Source: Pseudomonadota bacterium (GTDB lineage Bacteria > Pseudomonadota > Gammaproteobacteria > SZUA-229). From it: a stretch of 16,070 nucleotides of DNA. The notes under the pieces were generated by a model that worked only from the letters and a program-made list of their open reading frames with translations, searched no databases and was not told the origin of the DNA. Below, piece after piece: positions 6,567-15,224 of this stretch. A program made the position numbers and the translations under genes. The stretch covers positions 1-16,070 of the forward strand of contig JADFWF010000120.1 in assembly GCA_015222965.1 (NCBI GenBank), in the 5' to 3' direction. The stretch's first letter is position 1. Each line of letters starts with the position of its first letter.

Positions 6567-8117
6567 TCATTCAGTAGACTCTACTTCCTGACGCATATGC
6601 GGAAACAAGATCACATCACGAATAGATGGTGAGTCAGTAAGCAGCATGACCAGTCTATCTATACCGATACCCTCACCTGCAGTCGGCGGCAACCCGTATT
6701 CAAGCGCGCGGATATAATCTGCATCATAATGCATTGCTTCATCATCACCAGCATCTTTTTCAGCGACCTGCGCTTTAAAACGTTCAGCCTGGTCTTCTGC
6801 ATCGTTTAACTCGGAGAAACCGTTTGCGATCTCACGACCACCGACAAAAAATTCAAAACGGTCAGTCACGAAATGATCTTTATCACTACGTCTTGCTAAC
6901 GGTGATACTTCTGTTGGATATTGAGTGATGAAGGTTGGATCCATCAGACGGTGTTCGACGGTCTTTTCAAATATTTCGATCTGAATTTTTCCCAGCCCAT
7001 AACTGTCTTTCAGTTTGACGCCAAGGTTTTTTGCAATGGCACGCGCGCTATCCAGATCAGCTAATGCCTCAGCTGTGATATCCGGGTTAAAATGCAACAC
7101 TGAATCAAACACTGACATGCGGGCAAAAGGGCTACCAAAATCATAGGTATTACCTTCACTGACCACATCTGTCGTACCGAGCAAGTTGCTCGCCAACTGC
7201 CGTAACAGATCTTCGGTGATATCCATCAGATCATTGTAATCGGCATACGCCTGGTAAAACTCCAGCATGGTAAATTCCGGGTTATGCCGTGTTGATACAC
7301 CTTCGTTTCTGAAGTTTCGATTGATCTCGTAAACACGCTCAAAACCGCCAACGACCAGACGTTTCAGATACAGCTCAGGTGCGATGCGTAAAAACATAGG
7401 CTGGTCGAGTGCATTATGAAATGTTTCAAATGGTCGCGCAGTCGCACCGCCGGGGATGATCTGCATCATCGGCGTTTCAGCTTCGACATAACCGCGGGTA
7501 TCAAAGTAATCACGAATAAACTTGATAACCTGTGAGCGAAGATAAAAATTCTTTTTAACATCAGCGTTCATTATCAGATCGATATAACGCTGTCGATAGC
7601 GGATTTCGGTATCAGATAAACCGTGAAACTTATCCGGCAATGGACGCAGCGACTTTGTTAACAGCTGTATACCATCAACTTTGACCGACAACTCACCTGT
7701 TTTTGTTTTAAATAAAACACCGGTCGCACCGACGATATCGCCAATGTCCCATTTTTTAAAGCCATCGTTATAGACGCCTTCCGGCAAACTATCTCGTTGG
7801 ACAAATAATTGTATACGACCAGACATGTCCTGCAGTTGCGCAAAACTGGCCTTACCCATGATGCGTTTGGCCATCATTCGGCCTGCGATAGCGACAGGGA
7901 TTTTTAATTCTTCCAGCTCTTCTTTTGTCTTACCATGATATTCCGTTAACAAATCTTCCGCTAAGGCATCGCGACGAAAATCATTCGGGAATGCAGTGCC
8001 GCCATTCTGGCCCGCAACTTCGCGTAATAATTTTAATTTTTCACGGCGTTGGGCGATTAATTTGTTTTCGTCTTCTGCAGTTACTGGTGCTGTTTCTTTT
8101 TGTTGATCAGTGCTCAT
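6567..8117 (-). CDS. lysS: Lysyl-tRNA synthetase, class II
   Basis: This 516-residue enzyme charges tRNA-Lys with lysine in the cytoplasm. An N-terminal helical extension (1-70) leads into the OB-fold anticodon-binding domain (about 75-155, with [15 protein letters not shown] and [11 protein letters not shown]). The class II catalytic core follows: [16 protein letters not shown] (215-230), motif 2 [20 protein letters not shown] (269-288) and motif 3 GEGIGIDRL (481-489), then RDVILFP. Length is close to E. coli LysS (505). It lies downstream of prfB, the same pairing as in E. coli, but here a palindromic repeat fills the 119-bp gap. No strong ribosome-binding site precedes the ATG at 8117, so the start relies on the family pattern. 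Confidence 0.98.
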   Translation of the reverse strand: MSTDQQKETAPVTAEDENKLIAQRREKLKLLREVAGQNGGTAFPNDFRRDALAEDLLTEYHGKTKEELEELKIPVAIAGRMMAKRIMGKASFAQLQDMSGRIQLFVQRDSLPEGVYNDGFKKWDIGDIVGATGVLFKTKTGELSVKVDGIQLLTKSLRPLPDKFHGLSDTEIRYRQRYIDLIMNADVKKNFYLRSQVIKFIRDYFDTRGYVEAETPMMQIIPGGATARPFETFHNALDQPMFLRIAPELYLKRLVVGGFERVYEINRNFRNEGVSTRHNPEFTMLEFYQAYADYNDLMDITEDLLRQLASNLLGTTDVVSEGNTYDFGSPFARMSVFDSVLHFNPDITAEALADLDSARAIAKNLGVKLKDSYGLGKIQIEIFEKTVEHRLMDPTFITQYPTEVSPLARRSDKDHFVTDRFEFFVGGREIANGFSELNDAEDQAERFKAQVAEKDAGDDEAMHYDADYIRALEYGLPPTAGEGIGIDRLVMLLTDSPSIRDVILFPHMRQEVESTE

Positions 8118-8150
8118 AAATTTTCTGTTTCTATATATTTGTTATACCAC

Positions 8151-8227
8151 CATTGCGAGCGAAGCGCGGCAATCTCCTGTAAATATCACGGTTGTCTGGT
8201 AGAGATTGCCGCGCTTCGCTCGCAATG
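8151..8227. repeat. Intact palindromic element between prfB and lysS
   Basis: Two 26-bp arms, 8151-8176 and 8202-8227, are perfect reverse complements around a 25-nt loop. The left arm begins CATTGCGAGCGAAGCG and ends GGCAATCTC. It is non-coding and has no T-run, so it is not a canonical terminator. It lies 10 nt beyond the prfB stop codon within a likely operon, so the transcript would carry a very stable hairpin between the two coding regions. A degraded relative is at 1829-1904. Confidence 0.93.
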
Positions 8228-8236
8228 ACGACTAAA

Positions 8237-9335
8237 TTAAAGGCCTTGTTTTAGACTGGCCTCGATAAACTGGTCCAGATCACCATCCAGTACGGCTTGT
8301 GTATTTCCCGTTTCTACATTGGTCCTTAAATCTTTTATACGCGACTGGTCTAATACATAAGAGCGTATCTGACTGCCCCAGCCGATATCCGATTTCGTTT
8401 CTTCAAGCGCCTGTTGATCGGCGTTTCGTAATTGCACTTCACGCTCATACAGCTTGGCTTTTAATTGCTTCATCGCTGCATCTTTATTTTTATGCTGTGA
8501 ACGGCCACTCTGACACTGCACCACGACATTGGTAGGCTCATGTGTGATCCGTACCGCTGACTCTGTTTTATTAACATGTTGTCCGCCCGCACCGCTCGCC
8601 CGGTATACATCGATACGCAGATCGGCCGGGTTAATATCGATTTCGATATCATCATCAACTTCAGGCGAAACAAAAACAGCGGCAAACGATGTATGCCTGC
8701 GATTCCCTGAATCAAATGGAGATTTACGCACTAAGCGATGTACCCCGGTTTCTGTACGCAATCTGCCAAAAACATATTCACCTGAAATATTAATGGTCGC
8801 ACTTTTGATTCCGGCAACATCACCTGCGGAGACTTCCATCAATTCTGTCTTAAAACCGTGCCCTTCTCCCCAGCGCAGATACATACGCAGCAACATCTCC
8901 GCCCAGTCCTGTGCCTCCGTACCGCCAGACCCTGCCTGGATATCAACGAAGGCATTGCAGGCATCCATCTCACCCGAGAACATGCGGCGAAACTCCAGAC
9001 CAATAACCTCGGTATCCAGGAGTTTTAAGTCATCAATAATACTGTTTATGCTGTCTTCGTCATCCTCTTCAACAGACATTTCCAGCAGTTCTTCCGCATC
9101 GTTCAAACCGCTATCGAGTTCTTCGATGGTAACAACTATCTTTTCCAGCCTGGAACGTTCCTGTCCCAGTTTTTGTGCATTTTCAGGATCATCCCAGATG
9201 CCCGGCTGCTCAAGCTCTCGATTAACCTCTTCTAATTCTTCTTTACGGCGATCAAAGTCAAAGATACCCCCTAAGTGAATCGGTGCGTTCACGCAGGTCA
9301 TTGATCTGATTGGTTATTGGGTTAATTTCCATCAT
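8237..9335 (-). CDS. prfB: Peptide chain release factor 2, joined by a programmed +1 frameshift
   Basis: RF2 recognises UGA and UAA stop codons and triggers peptide release. Translation starts at the tandem ATGATG (9335 or 9332) and reads 25 codons ([10 protein letters not shown] ... LRGYL) to an in-frame TGA at 9260-9258. A +1 shift at CTT-T-GAC then continues as [16 protein letters not shown] to the stop at 8237. The full product is 365 residues, the same as E. coli RF2. The anticodon-like SPF is at 205-207 and the catalytic GGQ at 250-252, both at the E. coli positions. Residue 246 is Ala. It lies 65 nt after tsaB and upstream of lysS. Regulation is autogenous: low RF2 favours frameshifting. 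Reading it as one uninterrupted frame from an ATG-like codon near 9301 would give a false N-terminus. Confidence 0.98.
9257..9272 (-). promoter_or_regulatory. prfB: RF2 programmed frameshift signal
   Basis: On the minus strand AGGGGG (9272-9267) acts as an internal Shine-Dalgarno sequence, followed after TAT by CTT-TGA-C (9263-9257). The arrangement AGGGGG-TAT-CTT-TGA-C is identical to the well-studied E. coli prfB signal, including the C after the stop that weakens termination. Confidence 0.97.
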
Positions 9336-9400
9336 GGATACCACTATTTATCTGAAGCGGGGATGATACCCGAAAACCGGTTAAAAATGTAGCTGCGAAT

Positions 9401-10111
9401 CTATAACTTTACCGGCTTTGGCTTTTTTGCCACGTCATTACGTATATATACGGGCACTGCTTCAGCGGCAGTAACAGTGTTACCTGATCTAAAATCATCA
9501 ACTGCCAGCTTAACGATGGCTTCAGCACTCGGGAAACAATCTATGAGGATAGTTGGCAGTGGGCAGTTAGCTGCTTTTAGTAACCTGTCCTGATAACTTG
9601 CCCAGCCTGTGCCTGCGCCAACCCAGGACTCAGCTGGCAGATCTGATAGTGAAATTTTATCAGGTGAGATTACCGTTTCTTCACCATGCAATGCCCAGTG
9701 ATTGTCTTTCAAACTATAGGCTGCCCAGTAAACTTCACCCATACGGGCATCGATAGCTGCAAGAACATGTTGACTGCCAGCCTCTTCGTAAGCGCATTGT
9801 GCAGTTGCTTTTAACGTTGATACCGGTATTACGGGTATATCATGCGCAAATGCGATGCCCTGGACTACACCTGCAGCAATTCTTAAGCCCATAAAAGAGC
9901 CTGGGCCACAGCCGAAGGCAATAGCATCCAGAGCGCTCACTGATAACCCTGCTTCAGATATCAGGTCATCGATCATTTTAAGAATTAAACGGCTGTGCTC
10001 GCGCGGAGCCAGCTGATATCGTGAAGTGACATTTGAACCAGAGGCATCGTCTTCTACATACAAAGCCGCCGAGCAGGCTTCAGTAGAAGTGTCTATAGCA
10101 AGTATCTTCAT
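9401..10111 (-). CDS. tsaB: tRNA t6A37 biosynthesis protein TsaB (YeaZ)
   Basis: TsaB is the non-catalytic partner of TsaD in the complex that makes N6-threonylcarbamoyladenosine at position 37 of ANN-decoding tRNAs. The 236-residue protein shows the ASKHA-fold start MKILAIDTSTEACSAAL, PREHSRLIL (36-44) and the family motif GCGPGSFMGLRI (67-78), followed by AAIDARMGEVYWA. The usual Thr in GPGSFTG is Met74 here, a mild oddity. Length fits the family (about 230). The ATG at 10111 lies 5 nt after the yoaA stop, so translation is probably coupled. The yoaA-tsaB pairing is also found in E. coli. Confidence 0.94.
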   Translation of the reverse strand: MKILAIDTSTEACSAALYVEDDASGSNVTSRYQLAPREHSRLILKMIDDLISEAGLSVSALDAIAFGCGPGSFMGLRIAAGVVQGIAFAHDIPVIPVSTLKATAQCAYEEAGSQHVLAAIDARMGEVYWAAYSLKDNHWALHGEETVISPDKISLSDLPAESWVGAGTGWASYQDRLLKAANCPLPTILIDCFPSAEAIVKLAVDDFRSGNTVTAAEAVPVYIRNDVAKKPKPVKL

Positions 10112-10116
10112 CCTGA

Positions 10117-12087
10117 CTAGGAAGCAGCTAACTCAGAGGCAGTGGTATTTGCTGAAGCAACACCTGACAGGTCACTGAAAAATTTTTCTACATCACTGAC
10201 ATCTGATGTAACAGGCATCGTCGGCAGACTATTCAAAAATATTCGGCCATACGATTTTTGTTTCAGGCGGGGATCACCAATCATCACCACACCGTGGTCT
10301 TTCACATCACGTATCAGACGGCCGACGCCCTGTTTTAATGTTATTACAGCCTGTGGCACCTGAAATTCCATGAATGGCTGCCCACCGTTACGTTTGATCG
10401 CATCGATACGTGCCTGCATAACCGGATCACCCGGCGAAGCAAAAGGCAGCTTATCGATGATGACACAGCTTAAGCTTTCTCCACGTACATCAACGCCTTC
10501 CCAGAAACTCGATGTGCCCAACAGGACCGCATTATCTGTCTGGCGAAATTTTTCCAGCAGTTGATGTTTTGGCAGATCACCCTGCATCAGTAACTCATAG
10601 GGCAGCATCTGTTTCAAATAATCATGCGCTTTATGCATCGCATAATAACTGGTAAACAGGACAAATGCCCTGCCCTCACTCGCAGTAAGTACAGGCAAGG
10701 CCGCCTGCATTAATTCTTTGGTATAGGAAGGCTCTGATGGCTGCGGCAGGTTGTCAGGTAAGTAAAGCAGGCTTTGCTTCTGGTAATCGAAAGGACTGTC
10801 CCATACGCCGCTCTTATAATTTTCCAGACCGATATTATGTGCAAAGTGGTCAAACTGTTTATTTACCTGCAAGGTCGCAGAGGTAAATAACCAGGCATTA
10901 GAAAAATTATCGGTATGTTTTTGAAATATAGAAGCCACATCTATCGGTGTCGCATGCAGCATAAAACTTTTTGTATATGTCTCGTACCAAAGTACTGCCT
11001 GCCCGTCATCTTCCGCAGCATCTTTATCCTGCTGAAATGACTTGAGACGGAGCAATGTTGTCTGAGCACGTTCAGAGCATTGTTCAAGTCCGCGGCTTCT
11101 GTCTGCTGCAATGAGTAGAGCAGCATTCAGGTCTTTCAGTGTTGATACAAGATTTTCCAACTGCTGCTTTACTGCGGGTTTGTTGTTAACTTTTAACCAG
11201 GTTTCACGTAAGCCGCTATCGCCCAGCGCGATCCTGAAATCTCGTGCTGCTTTTTCCAGCTCTTCAGCATAGTCACGCAGCTCCGCCATATCAGAAGCAT
11301 CATTCACCTGCTCTGCAATGGTATCTCGTGCTAATGAAATTACTTGTCGACTGCTGACCACGTCGCCAAAAAATCGTGCCGCCACATCATAGAGCTGATG
11401 CGCCTCATCGATAATAAAAGCCTCGGCTTCAGGCAACAGCTCAGCAAACCCTTCATTTTTCAATGTCATGTCAGCCAGCAACAGGTGATGATTGATCACC
11501 ACTACATCCGCAGCCTGCGCATTTTTTCGCGCGTTAACGATAAAACAGCTCTCCCATTTATCACAGTCACCACCCAGACAATTATCAGCGGTCGATGTCA
11601 CCATCGGCCAGAGATAGGAGTCCTCAGGTATAGCATTTAATTCTGAGATATCACCTGACTGCGTTAACTTTGACCACTCATCGATCTCAGCGAGACCTGC
11701 CCGTGATTCACGATTCATAAATCCCAGGTGTGGTGCCATATTGAGTCGATGTAAACACAGGTAATTACTGCGGCCTTTTAACAGCGCTGGCGCCGACTGT
11801 ATCGATAAAGCCTCTATCACACGCGGCAGATCAGTATGAAATAGTTGATCCTGAAGATGACGTGTTCCGGTTGAGATGATGATTTTTTTACCTGAGAGCA
11901 ATGCCGGCACCAGGTAGGCAAATGTTTTACCGATGCCGGTACCTGCTTCAGCAGCAAGCACATCACCCGATTCTAATGCCTCATCGATGGCATCACACAG
12001 GACAAGCTGATTCTGCCTGACCTGATAACCTGGAATTTGTTCAGTAAATGGACCTGTTAGACCGAGATATTCAGATGCCCGTTGCAT
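10117..12087 (-). CDS. yoaA: DinG/XPD-family Fe-S DNA helicase YoaA
   Basis: This 656-residue protein is a superfamily 2 ATP-dependent 5'-3' DNA helicase; E. coli YoaA (636 residues) takes part in repair at stalled replication forks with HolC. The Walker A motif AEAGTGIGKT is at residues 46-55, and motif Ia is ISTGTRHLQDQL. The [4Fe-4S] ligands are Cys111 (KGRSNYLC), Cys170, Cys175 and Cys181 (CLGGDCDKWESC). DEAH (227-230) is preceded by INHHLLLAD. The C-terminal helicase lobe has QGVGRLIRD and GDPRL. The match to YoaA is better than to DinG because of length, sequence style and the tsaB neighbour. It follows the lipoprotein gene by 44 nt. No strong ribosome-binding site is seen. Confidence 0.94.
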   Translation of the reverse strand: MQRASEYLGLTGPFTEQIPGYQVRQNQLVLCDAIDEALESGDVLAAEAGTGIGKTFAYLVPALLSGKKIIISTGTRHLQDQLFHTDLPRVIEALSIQSAPALLKGRSNYLCLHRLNMAPHLGFMNRESRAGLAEIDEWSKLTQSGDISELNAIPEDSYLWPMVTSTADNCLGGDCDKWESCFIVNARKNAQAADVVVINHHLLLADMTLKNEGFAELLPEAEAFIIDEAHQLYDVAARFFGDVVSSRQVISLARDTIAEQVNDASDMAELRDYAEELEKAARDFRIALGDSGLRETWLKVNNKPAVKQQLENLVSTLKDLNAALLIAADRSRGLEQCSERAQTTLLRLKSFQQDKDAAEDDGQAVLWYETYTKSFMLHATPIDVASIFQKHTDNFSNAWLFTSATLQVNKQFDHFAHNIGLENYKSGVWDSPFDYQKQSLLYLPDNLPQPSEPSYTKELMQAALPVLTASEGRAFVLFTSYYAMHKAHDYLKQMLPYELLMQGDLPKHQLLEKFRQTDNAVLLGTSSFWEGVDVRGESLSCVIIDKLPFASPGDPVMQARIDAIKRNGGQPFMEFQVPQAVITLKQGVGRLIRDVKDHGVVMIGDPRLKQKSYGRIFLNSLPTMPVTSDVSDVEKFFSDLSGVASANTTASELAAS

Positions 12088-12131
12088 GATTATTTATTCC
12101 GCTTCTACTATATCGCCACTATCAGTGGCTG

Positions 12132-12626
12132 CTAAAATACTTTTAAAGATTCGATCTTCTGATTCGCACGATAATAAGTGTCTTCATCATTTAACGCTCT
12201 GCTCGCGGTGCGGATAAATGACCAGTTCAAGACCTGTAGTTCAGCATCAGAGGCCGCAAAACTATTACTGCGCTTAGCCATCTGCACTGAGCGTTTTAGC
12301 GAATTCATCTGTAACGCCAGCCAGGATAGCCGGCTCCAGGCGGGTGCATATTCAGGTTTTATGCGCAATACACGCTCTAACTTATCTGTAGCAGCATTAT
12401 AGGCACGGTTTTCAATCAGCACATCTGCTTCATCCAGAAGAACATTGATAGCTTCATACTCACCAGAAGTGTTAAGCCGCCATGCATCATATTTATAACT
12501 GCCCACTTCATCCTGAGCAGTACCATCCGCCGTATTATTACCAGCTATCTGGCCATCGATAGAAGCACAGGATGCCAGGAGCAGAGCGAATGAAAAATAG
12601 CTTATCAGTCGAAAAAAAGTATTCAT
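12132..12626 (-). CDS. TPR lipoprotein, probable PBP1b activator (LpoP-like)
   Basis: This 164-residue protein has a lipoprotein signal peptide: a charged start, a hydrophobic core and the lipobox LASC with Cys20 as the lipidated residue. Ala at +2 predicts outer-membrane sorting. A low-complexity linker (about 22-45) is followed by helical tetratricopeptide-like sequence (about 55-125) containing NRAYNAATDKLERVLRIKPE and YAPAWSRLSWLALQMNSL. It starts 19 nt after the mrcB stop and is almost certainly cotranscribed. In Pseudomonas and other gammaproteobacteria lacking LpoB, a TPR lipoprotein named LpoP encoded next to PBP1b activates that synthase. Architecture, size and location fit LpoP. The function is inferred; a different TPR lipoprotein remains possible. 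Confidence 0.75.
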   Translation of the reverse strand: MNTFFRLISYFSFALLLASCASIDGQIAGNNTADGTAQDEVGSYKYDAWRLNTSGEYEAINVLLDEADVLIENRAYNAATDKLERVLRIKPEYAPAWSRLSWLALQMNSLKRSVQMAKRSNSFAASDAELQVLNWSFIRTASRALNDEDTYYRANQKIESLKVF

Positions 12627-12645
12627 ATATCTTTGAGGGATGTGA

Positions 12646-14994
12646 TCAGTTAAATAAATTCAAAAACCAGTTTGATTCACCACCACCTTCGCAGTCACTT
12701 GTCTGCTGCGGCTGTGAGCCTTCGATAAAAAGCAATTCTACCGCATTTTCACAGCCATTCTCAGACAAAAGACCATTATTTACGTCAACCCGGTATTTAG
12801 CCAAACCAGGCATCTGTGGGAATTCATAAGGTTTGTATGCAACCTCTTTGAACAGATTCCCCCAGATTTTCATCGCACCGCTTGAGCCGGTCAGAGTCGT
12901 CGGATGATTATCATCGTAACCCGTCCACACTACTGCCATAGTGTCTCCGGAAAAACCGGCAAACCAGCTGTCTCTAAGATCATCTGAAGTACCTGTTTTA
13001 CCAGCAACCTGCAATGGCAGTTGATCAGCCAGACGTTTTGCCGTTCCATATTTAGCAACATCGATCAATGCTGAATTTACGATTGCCATGGCTTCTGGTC
13101 TGACCTGGTTGTCCACGTCTAATGAATAGCGCTCAAGTGGATTGCGTTCATTATCAAGCACAGCATGTACGCTGCGCAAAGGACTGTGGAAACCGTTAGC
13201 AGCAAATGTTTGGTAGATATTGGCAACATCTACCGGCGACATATTGACAGCACCTAGTGATAACGACGGATAAGCTGACACTGACTTTTTATAACCTAGC
13301 GCTGACAGTGTTGTTATGACGTTATCCAGGCCAACATCCAGACCGGTACGAACTGCAGGCACGTTGTAGGACTTGAGCAAAGCTTCATAAAGTGTCACTT
13401 CGCCATGATATTCTTTGTCATAATTTAACGGCTGCCAGTCATCCTGATTCGGTGTTTTATATATAAACTCCGAATCATCCAGCATCGTTGACAAGGTGTA
13501 CCGTGAAGGGTCACGAAGTGCTGTTAAATAGATCACCGGTTTAATCAATGAGCCTATCTGCCGCTCTGCATTCAAGGCACGATTAAATCCCTTGTATGAT
13601 GGATTGCGCCCACCGACTACCGCCAGCACATCACCATTTGATGGTGACACGACAACAGCTGCCGCCTGAAGATCTTTATTTTTTGATAATTGAGGCAGGG
13701 TTTTAATAATTGCCTGCTCAGTATTATATTGCACGTAAGGATCCAGCGTCGTAAATACACGCAATCCTTCAGAACTCAGATCATCTGACTGGTAATCCTG
13801 TTGCAGTTGCAGCTTCACCAGATCTATAAATGCCGGATACAAACCTGAACGCGCATGTTTAACGGTCGCTACTGGTCTATTCGAGAGCTTTTCATATTGC
13901 CGCTGTGTTATCAAAGCAGAACCCTGCATCGCACTTAACACGATATCCCGTCGTTCTCTCGCATGCTCAGGGTTTCTTTTAGGGTTGTAGTAAGACGCCC
14001 CCTTTACCATGCCGATCAGAATCGCCATCTCATCGATCGAAAGCTGTTTTAGTGATTTACCAAAATAATACTCACCGGCAAGCCCAAAACCGTGGATTGC
14101 GCGGCGACCATCCTGACCTAAATATATTTCGTTCAGGTATGTTTCCAGTATCAGCTTTTTATCATAATGAAGTTCCAGCAATAACGACATAAAGGCTTCA
14201 TTAACTTTTCGAACGATCGTTTTATCCTGGGTTAAAAATAAATTTTTCACCAGCTGCTGCGTCAGTGTGCTGCCGCCCTGTACTGTCCGGCCCGAATAAA
14301 TATTCACCAGCAAGGCTCTTGCGATCGAAAGAGGATCAACGCCCCAGTGAGTAAAATAGCGTCTATCCTCGATCAACAGCAACATCTTTATGAACATATC
14401 AGGCACGTCGTCAAGCCTGAGCAGCACTCTATCCTGTGAATGCGAAGGGAATATACCTGTCAGGTAACCAGCATCAAATCGAACAAGATCTGCGCTGTTA
14501 GCCGTATATATATCGATCAGCTGAGTAACTACATCATCTTCGATGGTTATCCGGATAGTATGACTATTCTCTTCACCATCCCAGAAAACAAAGCTGCGTG
14601 TCTTTATTTCAAAAATGTTATTCCATTGCCGGTACTGCGCAGGTTTTTGAGGTAACTGCTGCACTTGTTGATAGTTCAAATAATCAAGCTCGAACAAAAC
14701 CTGTTTAGTCGATATCTTCTTACCAACAAACAATTCCAGAGGCCGGGCATAAACATGCGCCGGCAACTGCCAGATACGACCTTCGAAACGCTGTGTTATA
14801 CGATTATCCAGATAAAACAGGTAAGCGATAAAAGCTATGAGTGATACAGCTAGAAAAGAAATTATAATAGATCGTTTTGAAGATGGTTTTTTTCTGTTAT
14901 TAGACCGCTTTTTTACAGGGCGTTTTTTGCCTTTGCCACGGCTTTTATTGCTGCGTTTTTTCGCGGGAGACGCTTTGTTATTTTTTGCAGACAT
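12646..14994 (-). CDS. mrcB: Penicillin-binding protein 1B, bifunctional peptidoglycan synthase
   Basis: This 782-residue class A PBP polymerises and crosslinks peptidoglycan at the inner membrane. A Lys/Arg-rich cytoplasmic tail (1-42) precedes one membrane helix (43-61). A UB2H-like regulatory domain occupies about 75-165. The GT51 glycosyltransferase has EDRRYFTHWG with catalytic Glu209, QGGSTLTQQLVKNLF (239-253) and KVNEAFMSLLLE with Glu266. The transpeptidase has SLIK (482-485, Ser482 nucleophile), SYN (542-544) and KTGTS (666-670). Cys748 and Cys768 near the C-terminus may match the disulfide of E. coli PBP1b. The UB2H domain separates it from PBP1a. No Shine-Dalgarno sequence precedes the ATG at 14994; the basic tail supports this start. 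A TPR lipoprotein gene follows directly. Confidence 0.97.
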   Translation of the reverse strand: MSAKNNKASPAKKRSNKSRGKGKKRPVKKRSNNRKKPSSKRSIIISFLAVSLIAFIAYLFYLDNRITQRFEGRIWQLPAHVYARPLELFVGKKISTKQVLFELDYLNYQQVQQLPQKPAQYRQWNNIFEIKTRSFVFWDGEENSHTIRITIEDDVVTQLIDIYTANSADLVRFDAGYLTGIFPSHSQDRVLLRLDDVPDMFIKMLLLIEDRRYFTHWGVDPLSIARALLVNIYSGRTVQGGSTLTQQLVKNLFLTQDKTIVRKVNEAFMSLLLELHYDKKLILETYLNEIYLGQDGRRAIHGFGLAGEYYFGKSLKQLSIDEMAILIGMVKGASYYNPKRNPEHARERRDIVLSAMQGSALITQRQYEKLSNRPVATVKHARSGLYPAFIDLVKLQLQQDYQSDDLSSEGLRVFTTLDPYVQYNTEQAIIKTLPQLSKNKDLQAAAVVVSPSNGDVLAVVGGRNPSYKGFNRALNAERQIGSLIKPVIYLTALRDPSRYTLSTMLDDSEFIYKTPNQDDWQPLNYDKEYHGEVTLYEALLKSYNVPAVRTGLDVGLDNVITTLSALGYKKSVSAYPSLSLGAVNMSPVDVANIYQTFAANGFHSPLRSVHAVLDNERNPLERYSLDVDNQVRPEAMAIVNSALIDVAKYGTAKRLADQLPLQVAGKTGTSDDLRDSWFAGFSGDTMAVVWTGYDDNHPTTLTGSSGAMKIWGNLFKEVAYKPYEFPQMPGLAKYRVDVNNGLLSENGCENAVELLFIEGSQPQQTSDCEGGGESNWFLNLFN

Positions 14995-15050
14995 TAAGTA
15001 TATGAAAAGTTATATAGAAACTTTTGCTGAATCATTTAGCTTCCGGTTAT

Positions 15051-15080
15051 ATTATTCTTGTTCCGAATTATTAATGCCAA
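15051..15080 (-). promoter_or_regulatory. mrcB: Candidate sigma70 promoter for the mrcB operon
   Basis: On the minus strand TTGGCA (15080-15075, 5/6 match) and AATAAT (15056-15051, 5/6 match) are 18 nt apart, giving a leader of about 50 nt before the mrcB ATG. A second possible -10 with a perfect TATAAT lies upstream at 15099-15094 but has no good -35. Confidence 0.5.
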
Positions 15081-15170
15081 TCACATTAAACTGATTATAC
15101 CTGTTTAATTTTTTAATCACAGGAGGCATTCGTAAAAGAGGGGATTTATAAGTAGCAAAAAATAGGCAAA

Positions 15171-15202
15171 AAAAAGCAGAATGAATAATCATTCTGCTTT
15201 TT
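15171..15202 (-). terminator. Strong hairpin terminator after the Sel1-repeat gene
   Basis: A 10-bp stem AGCAGAATGA / TCATTCTGCT with a 4-nt loop is extended by A/T pairs to 14 bp. On the minus strand it is followed by a run of 8 T (15175-15168). It begins 22 nt past the stop at 15225. The plus strand also ends in TTTTT, so it could act both ways, and it insulates the mrcB promoter region from upstream transcription. Confidence 0.92.
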
Positions 15203-15224
15203 ATCTATTTTATTACCCTAACTG

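Noticed and set aside
8529..9278. Long open frame (249 codons) on the plus strand opposite prfB
   Set aside because: Its Ser/Pro/Arg-rich composition is what the antisense of an acidic coding region gives, it has no recognisable domain, and prfB on the other strand is certain.
9299..9301. ATG at 9301 as the start of prfB
   Set aside because: The resulting N-terminus ([14 protein letters not shown]) does not fit RF2, while the frame upstream of the CTT-TGA-C signal encodes the conserved MEINP...LRGYL leader.
9375..9382. AACCGGTT palindrome between tsaB and prfB
   Set aside because: An 8-bp palindrome is expected by chance in a window of this size and nothing around it supports an operator.
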